Of a DNA stretch of 64,000 bases, positions 17,061 to 25,591 are shown piece by piece (the stretch's first letter is position 1; each line of letters opens with the position of its first letter). The notes under the pieces are model-generated. The model was not told the DNA's origin and searched no databases. It saw nothing but the letters and a program-made list of their open reading frames with translations. Source of the DNA: Nostoc sp. NIES-3756. Lineage in GTDB: Bacteria > Cyanobacteriota > Cyanobacteriia > Cyanobacteriales > Nostocaceae. Location of the stretch: positions 3,196,501 through 3,260,500 of the forward strand of contig NZ_AP017295.1 in assembly GCF_001548375.1 (NCBI RefSeq), read 5' to 3'. Position numbers and translations under genes: made by a program.

Positions 17061-18506
17061 ATGAGTTCTGATTTTCAACCACCCCCAAAAAGCTTGTCTG
17101 TGCTGGCTTCTGTGGGAGGGGTGATGACTGCAATAATTGCGATCGCCACTTTAAATTTTTGGTCTGATAAAATCTCCCAGAATACCCAAACACCAGTAAT
17201 ATCTAAAACGGATACCTCTACAGCCAAGGTGGAAACTCAAGCTCAAAAGGTAGCAAAACTTGATACTCAATCCGTAGCTTTACCAGGAAAAGCAATTCCT
17301 CTGAGTGAACTGACAATTAACAAAGCACCTTATGTCGCGCCTGGAGTCGGAAAACTAAATGCAGTGGAGATAGCAAGTGCGCGTCAGGCTTGGTCATATT
17401 TCCAACGCAACTGGAATGCTCAAACTGGCTTAGTTAATTCTGTTGATGGCTTTGCCTCTGTTACTATGTGGGATCAGGCAGCTGCGATCGCCGCTTTGGT
17501 AAGTGCTAGAGAATTGAATATCATCTCAGCCGCAGAATTTGAAGCGAAGATGACTAAGATGTTACAGACTCTAGCATCATTACCTTTATATAAAGGGGAA
17601 CTACCCAACAAAGTCTACAACACCAAAACCCTGATCCCTGTTAATTACGGGCAATTAGATAAACGAGAAGAAATTGGTTGGTCAGCCATTGATTTAGGGC
17701 GGATGGCATTATGGCTGAAGATTGTCGAAGCCAAGTATCCCAAAATGCGATCGCCTGTACAAAAGGTTTGGCAGCATTGGCAAGTCAAGCGCCTCACCAA
17801 AAACGGACAAATGTATGGTACTGCTGTTGTTCAAGGGAAAGAACAGTATAACCAAGAAGGTCGCTTGGGTTATGAGAATTATGCAGCCTACGGTTTGAAA
17901 CTCTGGGGATTAGATGTCAAGCAAGCCTTAGATTATAAGTCTAATACCGCCTTTGTCAATCTTTACGGTCAGGGAGTTCCTTATGACCGCCGCGATGCTA
18001 AGAACTCAGGTGCAAATAACTATGTCCTCAGTGAACCCTATATTCTCGATGGCATTGAAACAGGATTTCAGGCATTGCCTAAAGCTTATGCAAATAGGAT
18101 TTTAGCCGCTCAAGCAGCTCGTTATCAAGCAACAAAAGAATTAACTGCCCTGACAGAAGACAATTTAGATCGTGAGCCTTACTTTGTTTACAACAGCTTG
18201 TTTGTTAACGGCAAACCTTGGGCAACAATTACCGATACTCAAGAACAGCATAATAATTTACGCTTTCTCAGTGCTAAAGCTGCGATCGGCTGGCACGTAC
18301 TTTATAATACTGCTTACACTCGCCAGTTATTCGATTTTGTGCAAACTAACCTCAAATCTCAAAAAGGCTGGTACAACGGCTTTTATGAATCTCTGCGTCA
18401 GCCGAATAAATCTCTCACCGCCAACAATAATGGTGTAATTTTAGAAAGCTGGCTGTACAAGCAGGTCGGCAAACCGCTTACCGTTTGGGCAGGAGTTAAG
18501 AATTAA
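17061..18506 (+). CDS. DUF3131 domain protein, membrane-anchored
   Basis: A 481-residue protein with an N-terminal membrane helix (about 12-32), a polar linker and one DUF3131 domain (about 105-475). The domain shows repeated helical motifs (ARQAWSYFQRNWNAQTGLV, TMWDQAAAIAAL, LPNKVYNT, GWSAIDLGRMALWL, EGRLGYENYAAYGLKLWG, LSEPYILDGIE). The family is thought to adopt an alpha/alpha-barrel like glycoside hydrolases of the glucoamylase type, and often lies near cellulose-synthase-like genes, as here (28721). Catalytic activity is not established. It should face the periplasm. It shares strong motif identity with both halves of the protein at 25592. Confidence 0.8.
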   Translation: MSSDFQPPPKSLSVLASVGGVMTAIIAIATLNFWSDKISQNTQTPVISKTDTSTAKVETQAQKVAKLDTQSVALPGKAIPLSELTINKAPYVAPGVGKLNAVEIASARQAWSYFQRNWNAQTGLVNSVDGFASVTMWDQAAAIAALVSARELNIISAAEFEAKMTKMLQTLASLPLYKGELPNKVYNTKTLIPVNYGQLDKREEIGWSAIDLGRMALWLKIVEAKYPKMRSPVQKVWQHWQVKRLTKNGQMYGTAVVQGKEQYNQEGRLGYENYAAYGLKLWGLDVKQALDYKSNTAFVNLYGQGVPYDRRDAKNSGANNYVLSEPYILDGIETGFQALPKAYANRILAAQAARYQATKELTALTEDNLDREPYFVYNSLFVNGKPWATITDTQEQHNNLRFLSAKAAIGWHVLYNTAYTRQLFDFVQTNLKSQKGWYNGFYESLRQPNKSLTANNNGVILESWLYKQVGKPLTVWAGVKN

Positions 18507-18604
18507 GTAGGTGGATACAATTATTTAGAAGACGCATTTCGACTACGCTCAATGCTCGATCCCAGAGAAGACGAGGGTTGAGTTTCACCCATGAAGACCA
18601 AAAA

Positions 18605-21568
18605 TTAAGGTTTTGGCAATAAATTATTGGTAAAGTTTAAAGGTAGTTTTACGTAAAAAATACTACCTTTTCCTATTGTACTTTCAACCCAAATTTGTCC
18701 GTTGTGTTGCTCGACAATATTACGACAAATAGCCAAACCTAGACCCGTTCCACCCTGCTTGCGGGAATCGGAAGCATCCACTTGATGAAAACGCTCAAAA
18801 ATAGATTCTATTTTGTCAGCAGGAATCCCTCTACCTTGGTCTTGTACCTTAAATAACACATCTGATGTCTGACCATCTTTTGCTTTGATTTCTTCTACCA
18901 TCATTGATACGGTAGACCCTTGAGGCGAAAATTTAATCGCATTACTCAGCAAATTTGTCAGTACCTGAATAATCCGGTCTTTATCAACTATTAATTCTAC
19001 AGGTTGAGGTTTAACTGATAAATTAATTTCAGCATTATTAGCCATTATTTGCATCAATTCCGTGGCTTCTGTTAATAAGTCAGCAGCATTAACTTGTTGT
19101 TTATTTAAAGTAATTTTTCCAGATTGTAATCTTTCTAAATCTAGAATATCATTTACCAGTCTGACTAAGCGTTCAGAGCTTTCTGAGACAATTTTAATGA
19201 TGCGCTTACCCTGTTCAGAATCAAGTTTTACCAAACCAGTTTTCAACAAGTTTAAACCTCCTTGTATGGAAGTCATGGGAGTACGTAATTCATGACTAAC
19301 AACTGAGATAAACTCATTCTTGATTTTCTCTAAAGCGTAGCGTTGTGTAATATCTTCACCAATACTCATCGTGCCTACAAATGCACCTTGTGAATCTTGG
19401 AGTAGCGTATTGTTCCAAGCAATGACGCGTTCTTCTTGAGATTTAGTAATTATCTGACTCTGATGGTGAGAATGTAATTCTTGCTCTAACGTCTCTACAA
19501 AAACCTTTTGCATATCATGTTGCTGATGCTGCGGGATAAAATTAGCAGTCCAATCTTTACCTAAAATTTCTTCCTGGGTATACCCACTCAATTCTAAAAA
19601 GAAAGGATTAACGTATTCAACTTTACCTGTCTTATCTAGTCCGATAACTAACAACTGCACATTTTCTAGTAAGCTGCGCCAACGGCGTTCTGCTTCACGG
19701 AGTTGAGCTTCAATTTTTGTTTGTTGGTTAATAGTTATTGTTAGGATATTGATTAATCCATGCAAGTGTATATTTGCTTGAGATAATTCAGCAGTTCGCG
19801 CTGCAACTTTTATTTCTAATTCTGCTTTTGATTGTTGCAACACTGCTTCCGCTTCCTTGCGTTGGGTAATATCTACACAAGTACCAAGCATTCTTACTGC
19901 TGTACCTTCATCGTCATAGATACATTCTCCTTTAGCTCCAATCCAGTGAATGCTACCATCAGTCCAAATAACTCTGTATTCCACATAATATTCAGATTTA
20001 TTATCTTTGGTACCCATTACTGCTTGGTGAACTACTTCTCTATCCTCAGGATGAACGCAGGCGAGAAAAGCTTCATAGCTACTTCTAAACGTACCTGGAG
20101 TTATACCAAATAATTGCTCCTGACGAGTTGACCATTTGAGATGGTTAGTAAAAATATTCCAATCCCAAGTTCCTATTTGTGCTGCTTCTAAAGCTAACCT
20201 TAACCGTTCTTCACTTTCCTGTAAAGCAATCTCAGTCTGTTTTTCTCTAGTTATGTCTTTGAAAAAAATTGATACGCCTTGTATAGAAGGATAAATGCGC
20301 TTTTCAAACCAGCGTTGGCTCGATGGAAAAAATTTTTCTACTTGAATAAAACGTTGCTCATTTAAAGCTTGTAAATAATCATTATAATAATTCTGACTAA
20401 TTAATTCGGGAGATTCTTGCCAAATATTTTTACCAATTAAATCCTTTACTTTCTTCCCGATAATTTCTGCTGCTTTTTGATTAACGTATGTATAGCACCA
20501 ATTAGTATCGACAGCTATAAAAGCATCACTAATACTCTCTAAGATATTAGATAAACTATTTTTTGTTGCTTCTGCTTCTGCACAAGCAGCTTGTTCACGG
20601 ATTACAAGTTTTGCTATTTTTTCTTCTGTTTGCTTGCGCTCTGTGATATTCGTCAGCGTCACCACGCTACCAATAACTTGGTTGTCTAAATTTAATAATG
20701 GAGTCGCACTCAAAAGTAAATTCAATTCGCTACCATCTTCGCGGGTTAATAATACTTCTACCCCTTTAAAATATTGACCTTGCATCAAACTAGATAGTGA
20801 AAATACTTCTTGTTTTTGCTGGCCATTTGCTGATTTATCAATAAACAAACATTCTTCTATTTTTTGATAGCAACTACAATGATGACATTGCAGTGGAAAC
20901 GACAAATCAAATTGTTGAAATAATGGATTATTACCACAAAGTTCCTGTGCAGCTTGATTGGCGCGAATAATTTGCCAACTTTGATCACAGACAATGATTG
21001 CTTCGCCTGCTTGTTCCAGAATAGAATTTGCTAGTTTTTCAGCCGCCACAATTTCTACATTACGTTTTTGCTCGGTTAAGTTGGTTACTACTATGCAAGT
21101 AACTGCTACTTCGTCTATTTGCAATGGCTTAAAAGACAAATAAACAGGTATTTGAGTTTCGTCCTCAGCAATTAAGTAAACTTCTCCTCGGCAAAATTCC
21201 TGTCTTGCTTGCTGAAATAATCCTTGAAATACCTGTTTTTCTTGCGATGCTATGTAATCCTCTAATTTAGAGCCAATTACTTTCTCTAGTGGCTTTTTGA
21301 GCATTATTGCTAAAGGATGATTACAGTAAAGAATTGTTCCATGCTCATCTACAGTCACAGCACCTTCGTGCATCTCTTGCAAAAAAGCACGGTAAGGATA
21401 ATCAGCATCTTGCAAAGTGAAAATTTTGTCTCCTTGAGTGCTAGATACAACTAAAGCATCTACCTCACCCATTTTAATGGCTCTAAAAGTCTCTTCTAAG
21501 ACTTGTACTTGATTACGTAAAGTTATATTTTCGAGTTCAAGTTCTTGGCGTGTTTTCACTGCAATCAC
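18605..21568 (-). CDS. Multi-PAS sensor histidine kinase linked to KaiB/KaiC-like genes
   Basis: A 987-residue soluble sensor kinase. After a short N-terminal coiled coil (about 8-45) come about five PAS domains (near 55-170, 190-310, 335-445, 445-575 and 635-755), then the dimerisation/phosphoacceptor helix HELRTPMTSIQGG (about 765-777) and an ATPase domain with NLLSNAIKFSPQGS and [11 protein letters not shown]. No membrane span or receiver domain is present. The second PAS contains a Cys/His cluster (LQCHHCSCYQ..C) that might bind metal or heme. It is downstream of the kaiB-like genes on the same strand, 372 bp away, so it may be an output kinase of that module. Confidence 0.9.
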   Translation of the reverse strand: MIAVKTRQELELENITLRNQVQVLEETFRAIKMGEVDALVVSSTQGDKIFTLQDADYPYRAFLQEMHEGAVTVDEHGTILYCNHPLAIMLKKPLEKVIGSKLEDYIASQEKQVFQGLFQQARQEFCRGEVYLIAEDETQIPVYLSFKPLQIDEVAVTCIVVTNLTEQKRNVEIVAAEKLANSILEQAGEAIIVCDQSWQIIRANQAAQELCGNNPLFQQFDLSFPLQCHHCSCYQKIEECLFIDKSANGQQKQEVFSLSSLMQGQYFKGVEVLLTREDGSELNLLLSATPLLNLDNQVIGSVVTLTNITERKQTEEKIAKLVIREQAACAEAEATKNSLSNILESISDAFIAVDTNWCYTYVNQKAAEIIGKKVKDLIGKNIWQESPELISQNYYNDYLQALNEQRFIQVEKFFPSSQRWFEKRIYPSIQGVSIFFKDITREKQTEIALQESEERLRLALEAAQIGTWDWNIFTNHLKWSTRQEQLFGITPGTFRSSYEAFLACVHPEDREVVHQAVMGTKDNKSEYYVEYRVIWTDGSIHWIGAKGECIYDDEGTAVRMLGTCVDITQRKEAEAVLQQSKAELEIKVAARTAELSQANIHLHGLINILTITINQQTKIEAQLREAERRWRSLLENVQLLVIGLDKTGKVEYVNPFFLELSGYTQEEILGKDWTANFIPQHQQHDMQKVFVETLEQELHSHHQSQIITKSQEERVIAWNNTLLQDSQGAFVGTMSIGEDITQRYALEKIKNEFISVVSHELRTPMTSIQGGLNLLKTGLVKLDSEQGKRIIKIVSESSERLVRLVNDILDLERLQSGKITLNKQQVNAADLLTEATELMQIMANNAEINLSVKPQPVELIVDKDRIIQVLTNLLSNAIKFSPQGSTVSMMVEEIKAKDGQTSDVLFKVQDQGRGIPADKIESIFERFHQVDASDSRKQGGTGLGLAICRNIVEQHNGQIWVESTIGKGSIFYVKLPLNFTNNLLPKP

Positions 21569-21940
21569 CCTCAGCCAATTCGTAATTCGTAATTTGTAAT
21601 TCGTAGTGCGTAATACTCCCTTGCAGCGAGAAGCAATCTACGTAATTAATTATATAGTAATCCGATTTGATTAATGAACATATTTGCGTAGGGAGGGAAC
21701 TCTTAACAGGGAACGGGAAGGGATTTAGGTGTGTACTGAGTTCATTCAGAAATCAAATATGAGTCCTATATGATACACTCAATTAATTATAACTCTCTTT
21801 GTCCAGTTTAACTTAACTAGTAACTGGGGTTATTTATACAAAAAGTCTCTTGATCCTAAAAATAATTTTCTGTGGATTTTCAGTCTATAAATATAGCTAT
21901 AAGCTAATACTTACAGATAATTTGAAGTTATCGCTAAATA
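21569..21940. repeat. Intergenic region with octamer repeats
   Basis: About 370 bp between the second kaiB-like gene and the PAS kinase gene. Near 21578-21615 an AATTCGTA-type tandem octamer is repeated about four times. The remainder is AT-rich. It could hold a separate promoter for the kinase, but no confident site was read. Confidence 0.4.
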
Positions 21941-22300
21941 TCAAGCAATATCTAAAGCAATGATTACCTTATCAACATTTGTCAAATCGCCAATTAACTT
22001 TTGTAGAGGTGGTGGAAGTTCTTTGATTAAAGTTGGGACAGCAAATATATGGTCTTTTTCTAAAGTCTCAGGCTGTTGGTATATATCAATAATTTCCATT
22101 TCATAGCGTCCTTCTAAGTATTTTTCACAAATTTTTTTCAGCATTTGAATAGCACGCATAGATTTGAGGGTATTTCCAGCTACATACAAACGTAAAACAT
22201 ATTTTTGTATGTCTATATTTGCTAGGGCTTTTTCAAAATCTTCTGTAGATTCTATAATTATTTCATCAGAGCTATCGTTAGTTTTCTGTGAATTATTCAT
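21941..22300 (-). CDS. KaiB-like protein, longer paralog
   Basis: A 119-residue protein. Residues about 33-117 match the KaiB thioredoxin-like family: LRLYVAGNTLKSMRAIQMLK at the start and FAVPTLIKELPPPLQKLIGD near the end. In the canonical clock KaiB binds the KaiC N-terminal ring. The first 32 residues form an acidic extension not seen in its neighbour. It is 13 bp downstream of a second kaiB-like gene and follows a kaiC-like gene, so the three form one operon. It is a KaiB-family paralog rather than certain to be the clock KaiB. Confidence 0.88.
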   Translation of the reverse strand: MNNSQKTNDSSDEIIIESTEDFEKALANIDIQKYVLRLYVAGNTLKSMRAIQMLKKICEKYLEGRYEMEIIDIYQQPETLEKDHIFAVPTLIKELPPPLQKLIGDLTNVDKVIIALDIA

Positions 22301-22313
22301 GGCTAGGTTATCC

Positions 22314-22631
22314 TTAGTTGATATTTAATTGACGTAAATCTAACCCTACCAATACCTTTTCAGTATTGGATAAGTCTCCAATTATTTGCTTTACAGGCTC
22401 CGGTAATTTTCTTACTAAAGTCGGGATAGCTAATATTTGGTCTCCCTTAGCTAATTGGGGATTTTGTATGAGGTCAATTACTTCAATACGATATTTACCA
22501 TCTAGGTATTGTTCACAAATTTTTTTCAGATTAGCAAATGCTTTTAAAGATTTAGGAGTTTGTCCAGCTACATATAGCTGTAACTCCCAAACTTCTTCTT
22601 CTGTATGACTATATTGAGACTGGAGATTCAT
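22314..22631 (-). CDS. KaiB-like protein, shorter paralog
   Basis: A 105-residue KaiB-family protein with [20 protein letters not shown], a [19 protein letters not shown] segment and [20 protein letters not shown]. It is about half identical by eye to the neighbour at 21941, indicating tandem duplication. Its length is near that of clock KaiB. It lies 27 bp after the kaiC-like gene on the same strand and should be co-transcribed with it. Expected role: partner of the adjacent KaiC-like ATPase. Confidence 0.9.
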   Translation of the reverse strand: MNLQSQYSHTEEEVWELQLYVAGQTPKSLKAFANLKKICEQYLDGKYRIEVIDLIQNPQLAKGDQILAIPTLVRKLPEPVKQIIGDLSNTEKVLVGLDLRQLNIN

Positions 22632-22658
22632 ATAGTAATCCTTGGTAAAAATCTAGAA

Positions 22659-24371
22659 TTACACATCAGCTTGGCGAAAATGGAATCGTTTTTTTTGTTC
22701 ATCTAAAAAAACTTTTTCTTGCGTTTCTTCCATAGAAATCAACATTTCAATTTCTTTTTTTTCAAGTTCAAATTGAGCTTCTATCGCTTTAACTTGTGCT
22801 TCCATCATTAAACGTTTACGTTCAATATCGCGCTGTTTTTGCTCAATTTTTTGCTGACGGTCAATAGCAGCAGCTTTGTCTTTAGCTTCTTGGATAATTC
22901 TTGCTGTACCCGTGAGTACACCTTCTGCACCTAAATACACATCTAATAACTGTAAACCTTCAGCAGTCAACAGAAATTCTCGTACTTGATTAGAGTGTGA
23001 CATCCCACGAGATTTAAGTACATGAATTAAGCGGTTGCGCTCACCATTACTCTCTACAGTTCGTACCAATATCCAAGTATCTGCTAAAGAAGAAATACCT
23101 ATCTCTGTATATTCTATAAAAGCACTATTAGCTTCGGTTAAATTTGTAAAAATTGTTGTGATATTTTTTGTTTTCAGATAATCAATTAAGCGCATCATAA
23201 AGGATTTTATCTGAACATCACTACTGCCATAAGTTAGGTTAGATATGGGGTCGAGAATGACTGCATCAGGTTGAAAGTCATTAACTGTACTTAACATATT
23301 TACTAAGTGCATTTCTAAACCATAATATGTTGGGCGTAAAGCTTGGAATTTAAGTAAATTTTTATTAACCGCAACCTCTAAATCAATACCAATAGAACGC
23401 ATATTACGAATAATCTGTTGGGGAGATTCTTCAAAGGCGAAATAAAGGCATTTTTCTCCTCTTTGACAAGTAGCATCAGCAAAATGAGCGCAAAATGAAC
23501 TCTTACCAGTTCCCGCCGTACCAGAAATTAAGATGCTGCTACCACGAAAGAAACCTTTTCCTCCTAGCATTGTATCCAGGCGTTTGATACCACTTGGCAT
23601 CCATTCGGTTGTGACTGGATAATCTAAGCCGACAGAGGTAATCGGGAGAACAGAAATACCATCTTCTCTAATTAAAAATGGATACTCATTTGAGCCGTGC
23701 CTAGAACCGCGATATTTAATAATTTGTAACCATCGAGTTGAAAGTTCATTACTGACACGCTGTTCTACGCGGATGACACAATCTGAAACATATTCTTCTA
23801 AACCATGCCGTGTGAGACTATTATCACCACTTTCACTAGTAATGATAGCTGTGACACCTTTGGTTTTCAGCCACTGAAATAATCGCCGCAATTCGGCTCG
23901 GATGATCGCAGCGTTATCCAACCCGCCAAATAATACTTCTAGTGTGTCTATGACTACTCTTTTAGCGGCGATCGCATCAATTTCATAGCCTAATCTAATA
24001 AATAATGCTTCTAGGTCATATTCGCCTGTTTCTTGAATTTGACTGCGCTCAACCTGGACGTGATCAATTACTAGTTTTTTTTCTTTGATGAGTTCTGCTA
24101 CATCCCACCCCAAGGAAGCAACGTTTTGGGTTAACTCCTCAGCCGTTTCTTCAAAGGCCATAAATACGCCTGGTTCATCAAATAGAGTAGCACCCCGTAC
24201 CAAAAACTCCATTGCTATCAGTGTTTTGCCACAACCTGCTCTACCACATAGTAATATTGGTCTTCCTTGTGGCAAACCTCCATAAGTAATTTCATCTAAC
24301 CCTTGGATTCCTGTTGGGCATTTGGCAAGCATAGTAGGTTTTAGTTGTGGATCAATTTCTTGTTTGTTCAT
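22659..24371 (-). CDS. KaiC-like double-domain ATPase with C-terminal coiled coil
   Basis: A 570-residue RecA-type protein with two KaiC domains. Domain 1 has Walker A GRAGCGKT (43-50) and the catalytic Glu pair E74-E75; domain 2 has Walker A GTAGTGKS (284-291) and E314-E315. The region matching the KaiC phosphosites S431/T432 reads G-I-S-S (Ser427-Ser428), with Thr422 at the T426 position, so autophosphorylation is possible. The A-loop/KaiA-binding tail of clock KaiC is replaced by a Lys/Glu/Gln-rich coiled coil (about 490-565). No kaiA gene is nearby. This resembles the KaiC2/KaiC3-type paralogs rather than the main clock protein. Confidence 0.9.
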   Translation of the reverse strand: MNKQEIDPQLKPTMLAKCPTGIQGLDEITYGGLPQGRPILLCGRAGCGKTLIAMEFLVRGATLFDEPGVFMAFEETAEELTQNVASLGWDVAELIKEKKLVIDHVQVERSQIQETGEYDLEALFIRLGYEIDAIAAKRVVIDTLEVLFGGLDNAAIIRAELRRLFQWLKTKGVTAIITSESGDNSLTRHGLEEYVSDCVIRVEQRVSNELSTRWLQIIKYRGSRHGSNEYPFLIREDGISVLPITSVGLDYPVTTEWMPSGIKRLDTMLGGKGFFRGSSILISGTAGTGKSSFCAHFADATCQRGEKCLYFAFEESPQQIIRNMRSIGIDLEVAVNKNLLKFQALRPTYYGLEMHLVNMLSTVNDFQPDAVILDPISNLTYGSSDVQIKSFMMRLIDYLKTKNITTIFTNLTEANSAFIEYTEIGISSLADTWILVRTVESNGERNRLIHVLKSRGMSHSNQVREFLLTAEGLQLLDVYLGAEGVLTGTARIIQEAKDKAAAIDRQQKIEQKQRDIERKRLMMEAQVKAIEAQFELEKKEIEMLISMEETQEKVFLDEQKKRFHFRQADV

Positions 24372-24968
24372 ATCTCACCTAAATGCTTACTGGGGAAGAA
24401 TAACAACAGTTTGGTTACAAGTGAAAATGACTTTTTAAACAGGTAAAAAAAGAAACATTATTCTAGAAAAACTAGTTCTAAAATTTATCTTTTACGTATT
24501 GTCTTTTACGAATTTAGAGAAAGTTTGTGAGGATTTTGTGAGGGAGTACAACTTTCTATCAATATAGATTTCTTATATGAAATAACCTTAAACAACAATT
24601 TATGAACAAATTACTAATATGATACTACGCCATAATGCCTCAACACATAGCCAATCTTATTCCAACTCTGATAAAAAAACAAAATTAATTATTTCAAGTC
24701 AAAAATTACCGTTTTTGATAACATTATGATAGTAACTACTAACAAATTAGAGTTATCGAATATTTTAACGGTTTAGATTATCTTTCCTCACGATTTTAAT
24801 TCTTCACGAAATATTCACAATTTTTAGGTAATATCTTATTATGACAACATAAAGATAATACGACTCATATTGTTTTAAATCGAAAAGTGAATAAAATTCG
24901 CTAACAAGCATTAGATTTAAGAGTTTTGATTGATAAAAATATCTCTATAAAAAATAGGAGTAACCAAA
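24372..24968. other. Intergenic region, divergent promoters of kaiC-like and response-regulator genes
   Basis: About 600 bp of very AT-rich DNA with no gene. It should hold the promoters for the leftward Kai-like operon and the rightward response regulator. An AATAGGAG ribosome-binding site precedes the latter. No operator or repeat was recognised. Confidence 0.4.
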
Positions 24969-25358
24969 ATGATAAAACGAATATTAGTAATTGATGATGA
25001 AGATAGTGTGCGGGAAATTATTCAAATCTCGTTAGAGTTAGTGGCTGGCTGGGATACACTAACAGCAGCTTCAGGTAGTGAGGGAATAGCAATTGCAGAA
25101 TCGGAGCATCCTGATGTAATTTTGCTAGATGTAATGATGCCTTACATGGACGGGCCGACAACTTTTAAAAAGTTACAAGCAAGTGTTACAACTTGTGACA
25201 TTCCTACGATTATGGTAACAGCTAAAGCTCAAAGTTGCGAACAACAACAATTGATAGATTTAGGGGTAGCAGGAGTAATTACTAAGCCTTGTCTTCCCCA
25301 AGATTTAGTTGATGAAATCTGTAAAATTCTTAATTGGGATCAAATCACCCATGTATAA
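24969..25358 (+). CDS. Single-domain response regulator (CheY-like)
   Basis: A 129-residue receiver domain. The acidic pair is in VIDDEDSV (Asp9-Asp10), the phosphoacceptor Asp lies in VILLDVMMPYMDG (near residue 55), and the Thr and Lys switch residues are in IMVTAK and TKPC. There is no output domain, so it should act by protein-protein contact or as a phosphorelay intermediate. It is divergent from the Kai-like operon, whose downstream PAS kinase has no receiver, so the two are plausible partners. Confidence 0.92.
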   Translation: MIKRILVIDDEDSVREIIQISLELVAGWDTLTAASGSEGIAIAESEHPDVILLDVMMPYMDGPTTFKKLQASVTTCDIPTIMVTAKAQSCEQQQLIDLGVAGVITKPCLPQDLVDEICKILNWDQITHV

Positions 25359-25376
25359 ATATTAAGGGGGTTAAGG

Positions 25377-25480
25377 GGGGAGCCATCCACACAAATTATT
25401 GGTCGCAGCAAAGGTGGATTGAGTACCAAGATTCATGCGGTGGTAGATGCTTTGGGCAAGCCATTGAACTTTGACTCATT
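25377..25480 (+). pseudogene. IS5-family-like transposase remnant
   Basis: The plus-strand frame starting near 25377 reads GEPSTQIIGRSKGG then LSTKIHAVVDALGKPLNF. This is the well-known start of the catalytic region of IS5-group transposases. It is preceded by a C/G-rich repeat scrap and runs out after about 35 codons with no start, no remaining DDE residues and no terminal inverted repeats. It is therefore a dead fragment left between the response regulator and the tandem DUF3131 gene. Confidence 0.75.
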
Positions 25481-25591
25481 TGTAAAAAAATTTCCGTGTA
25501 ATTCACCCTGATGTTCAGAGTTTTTTCGGATATCATGCACTAGCATCACTCATCTGTGCGATCGCGCAAAGGCTCCTTAACTCTTTCTTTT

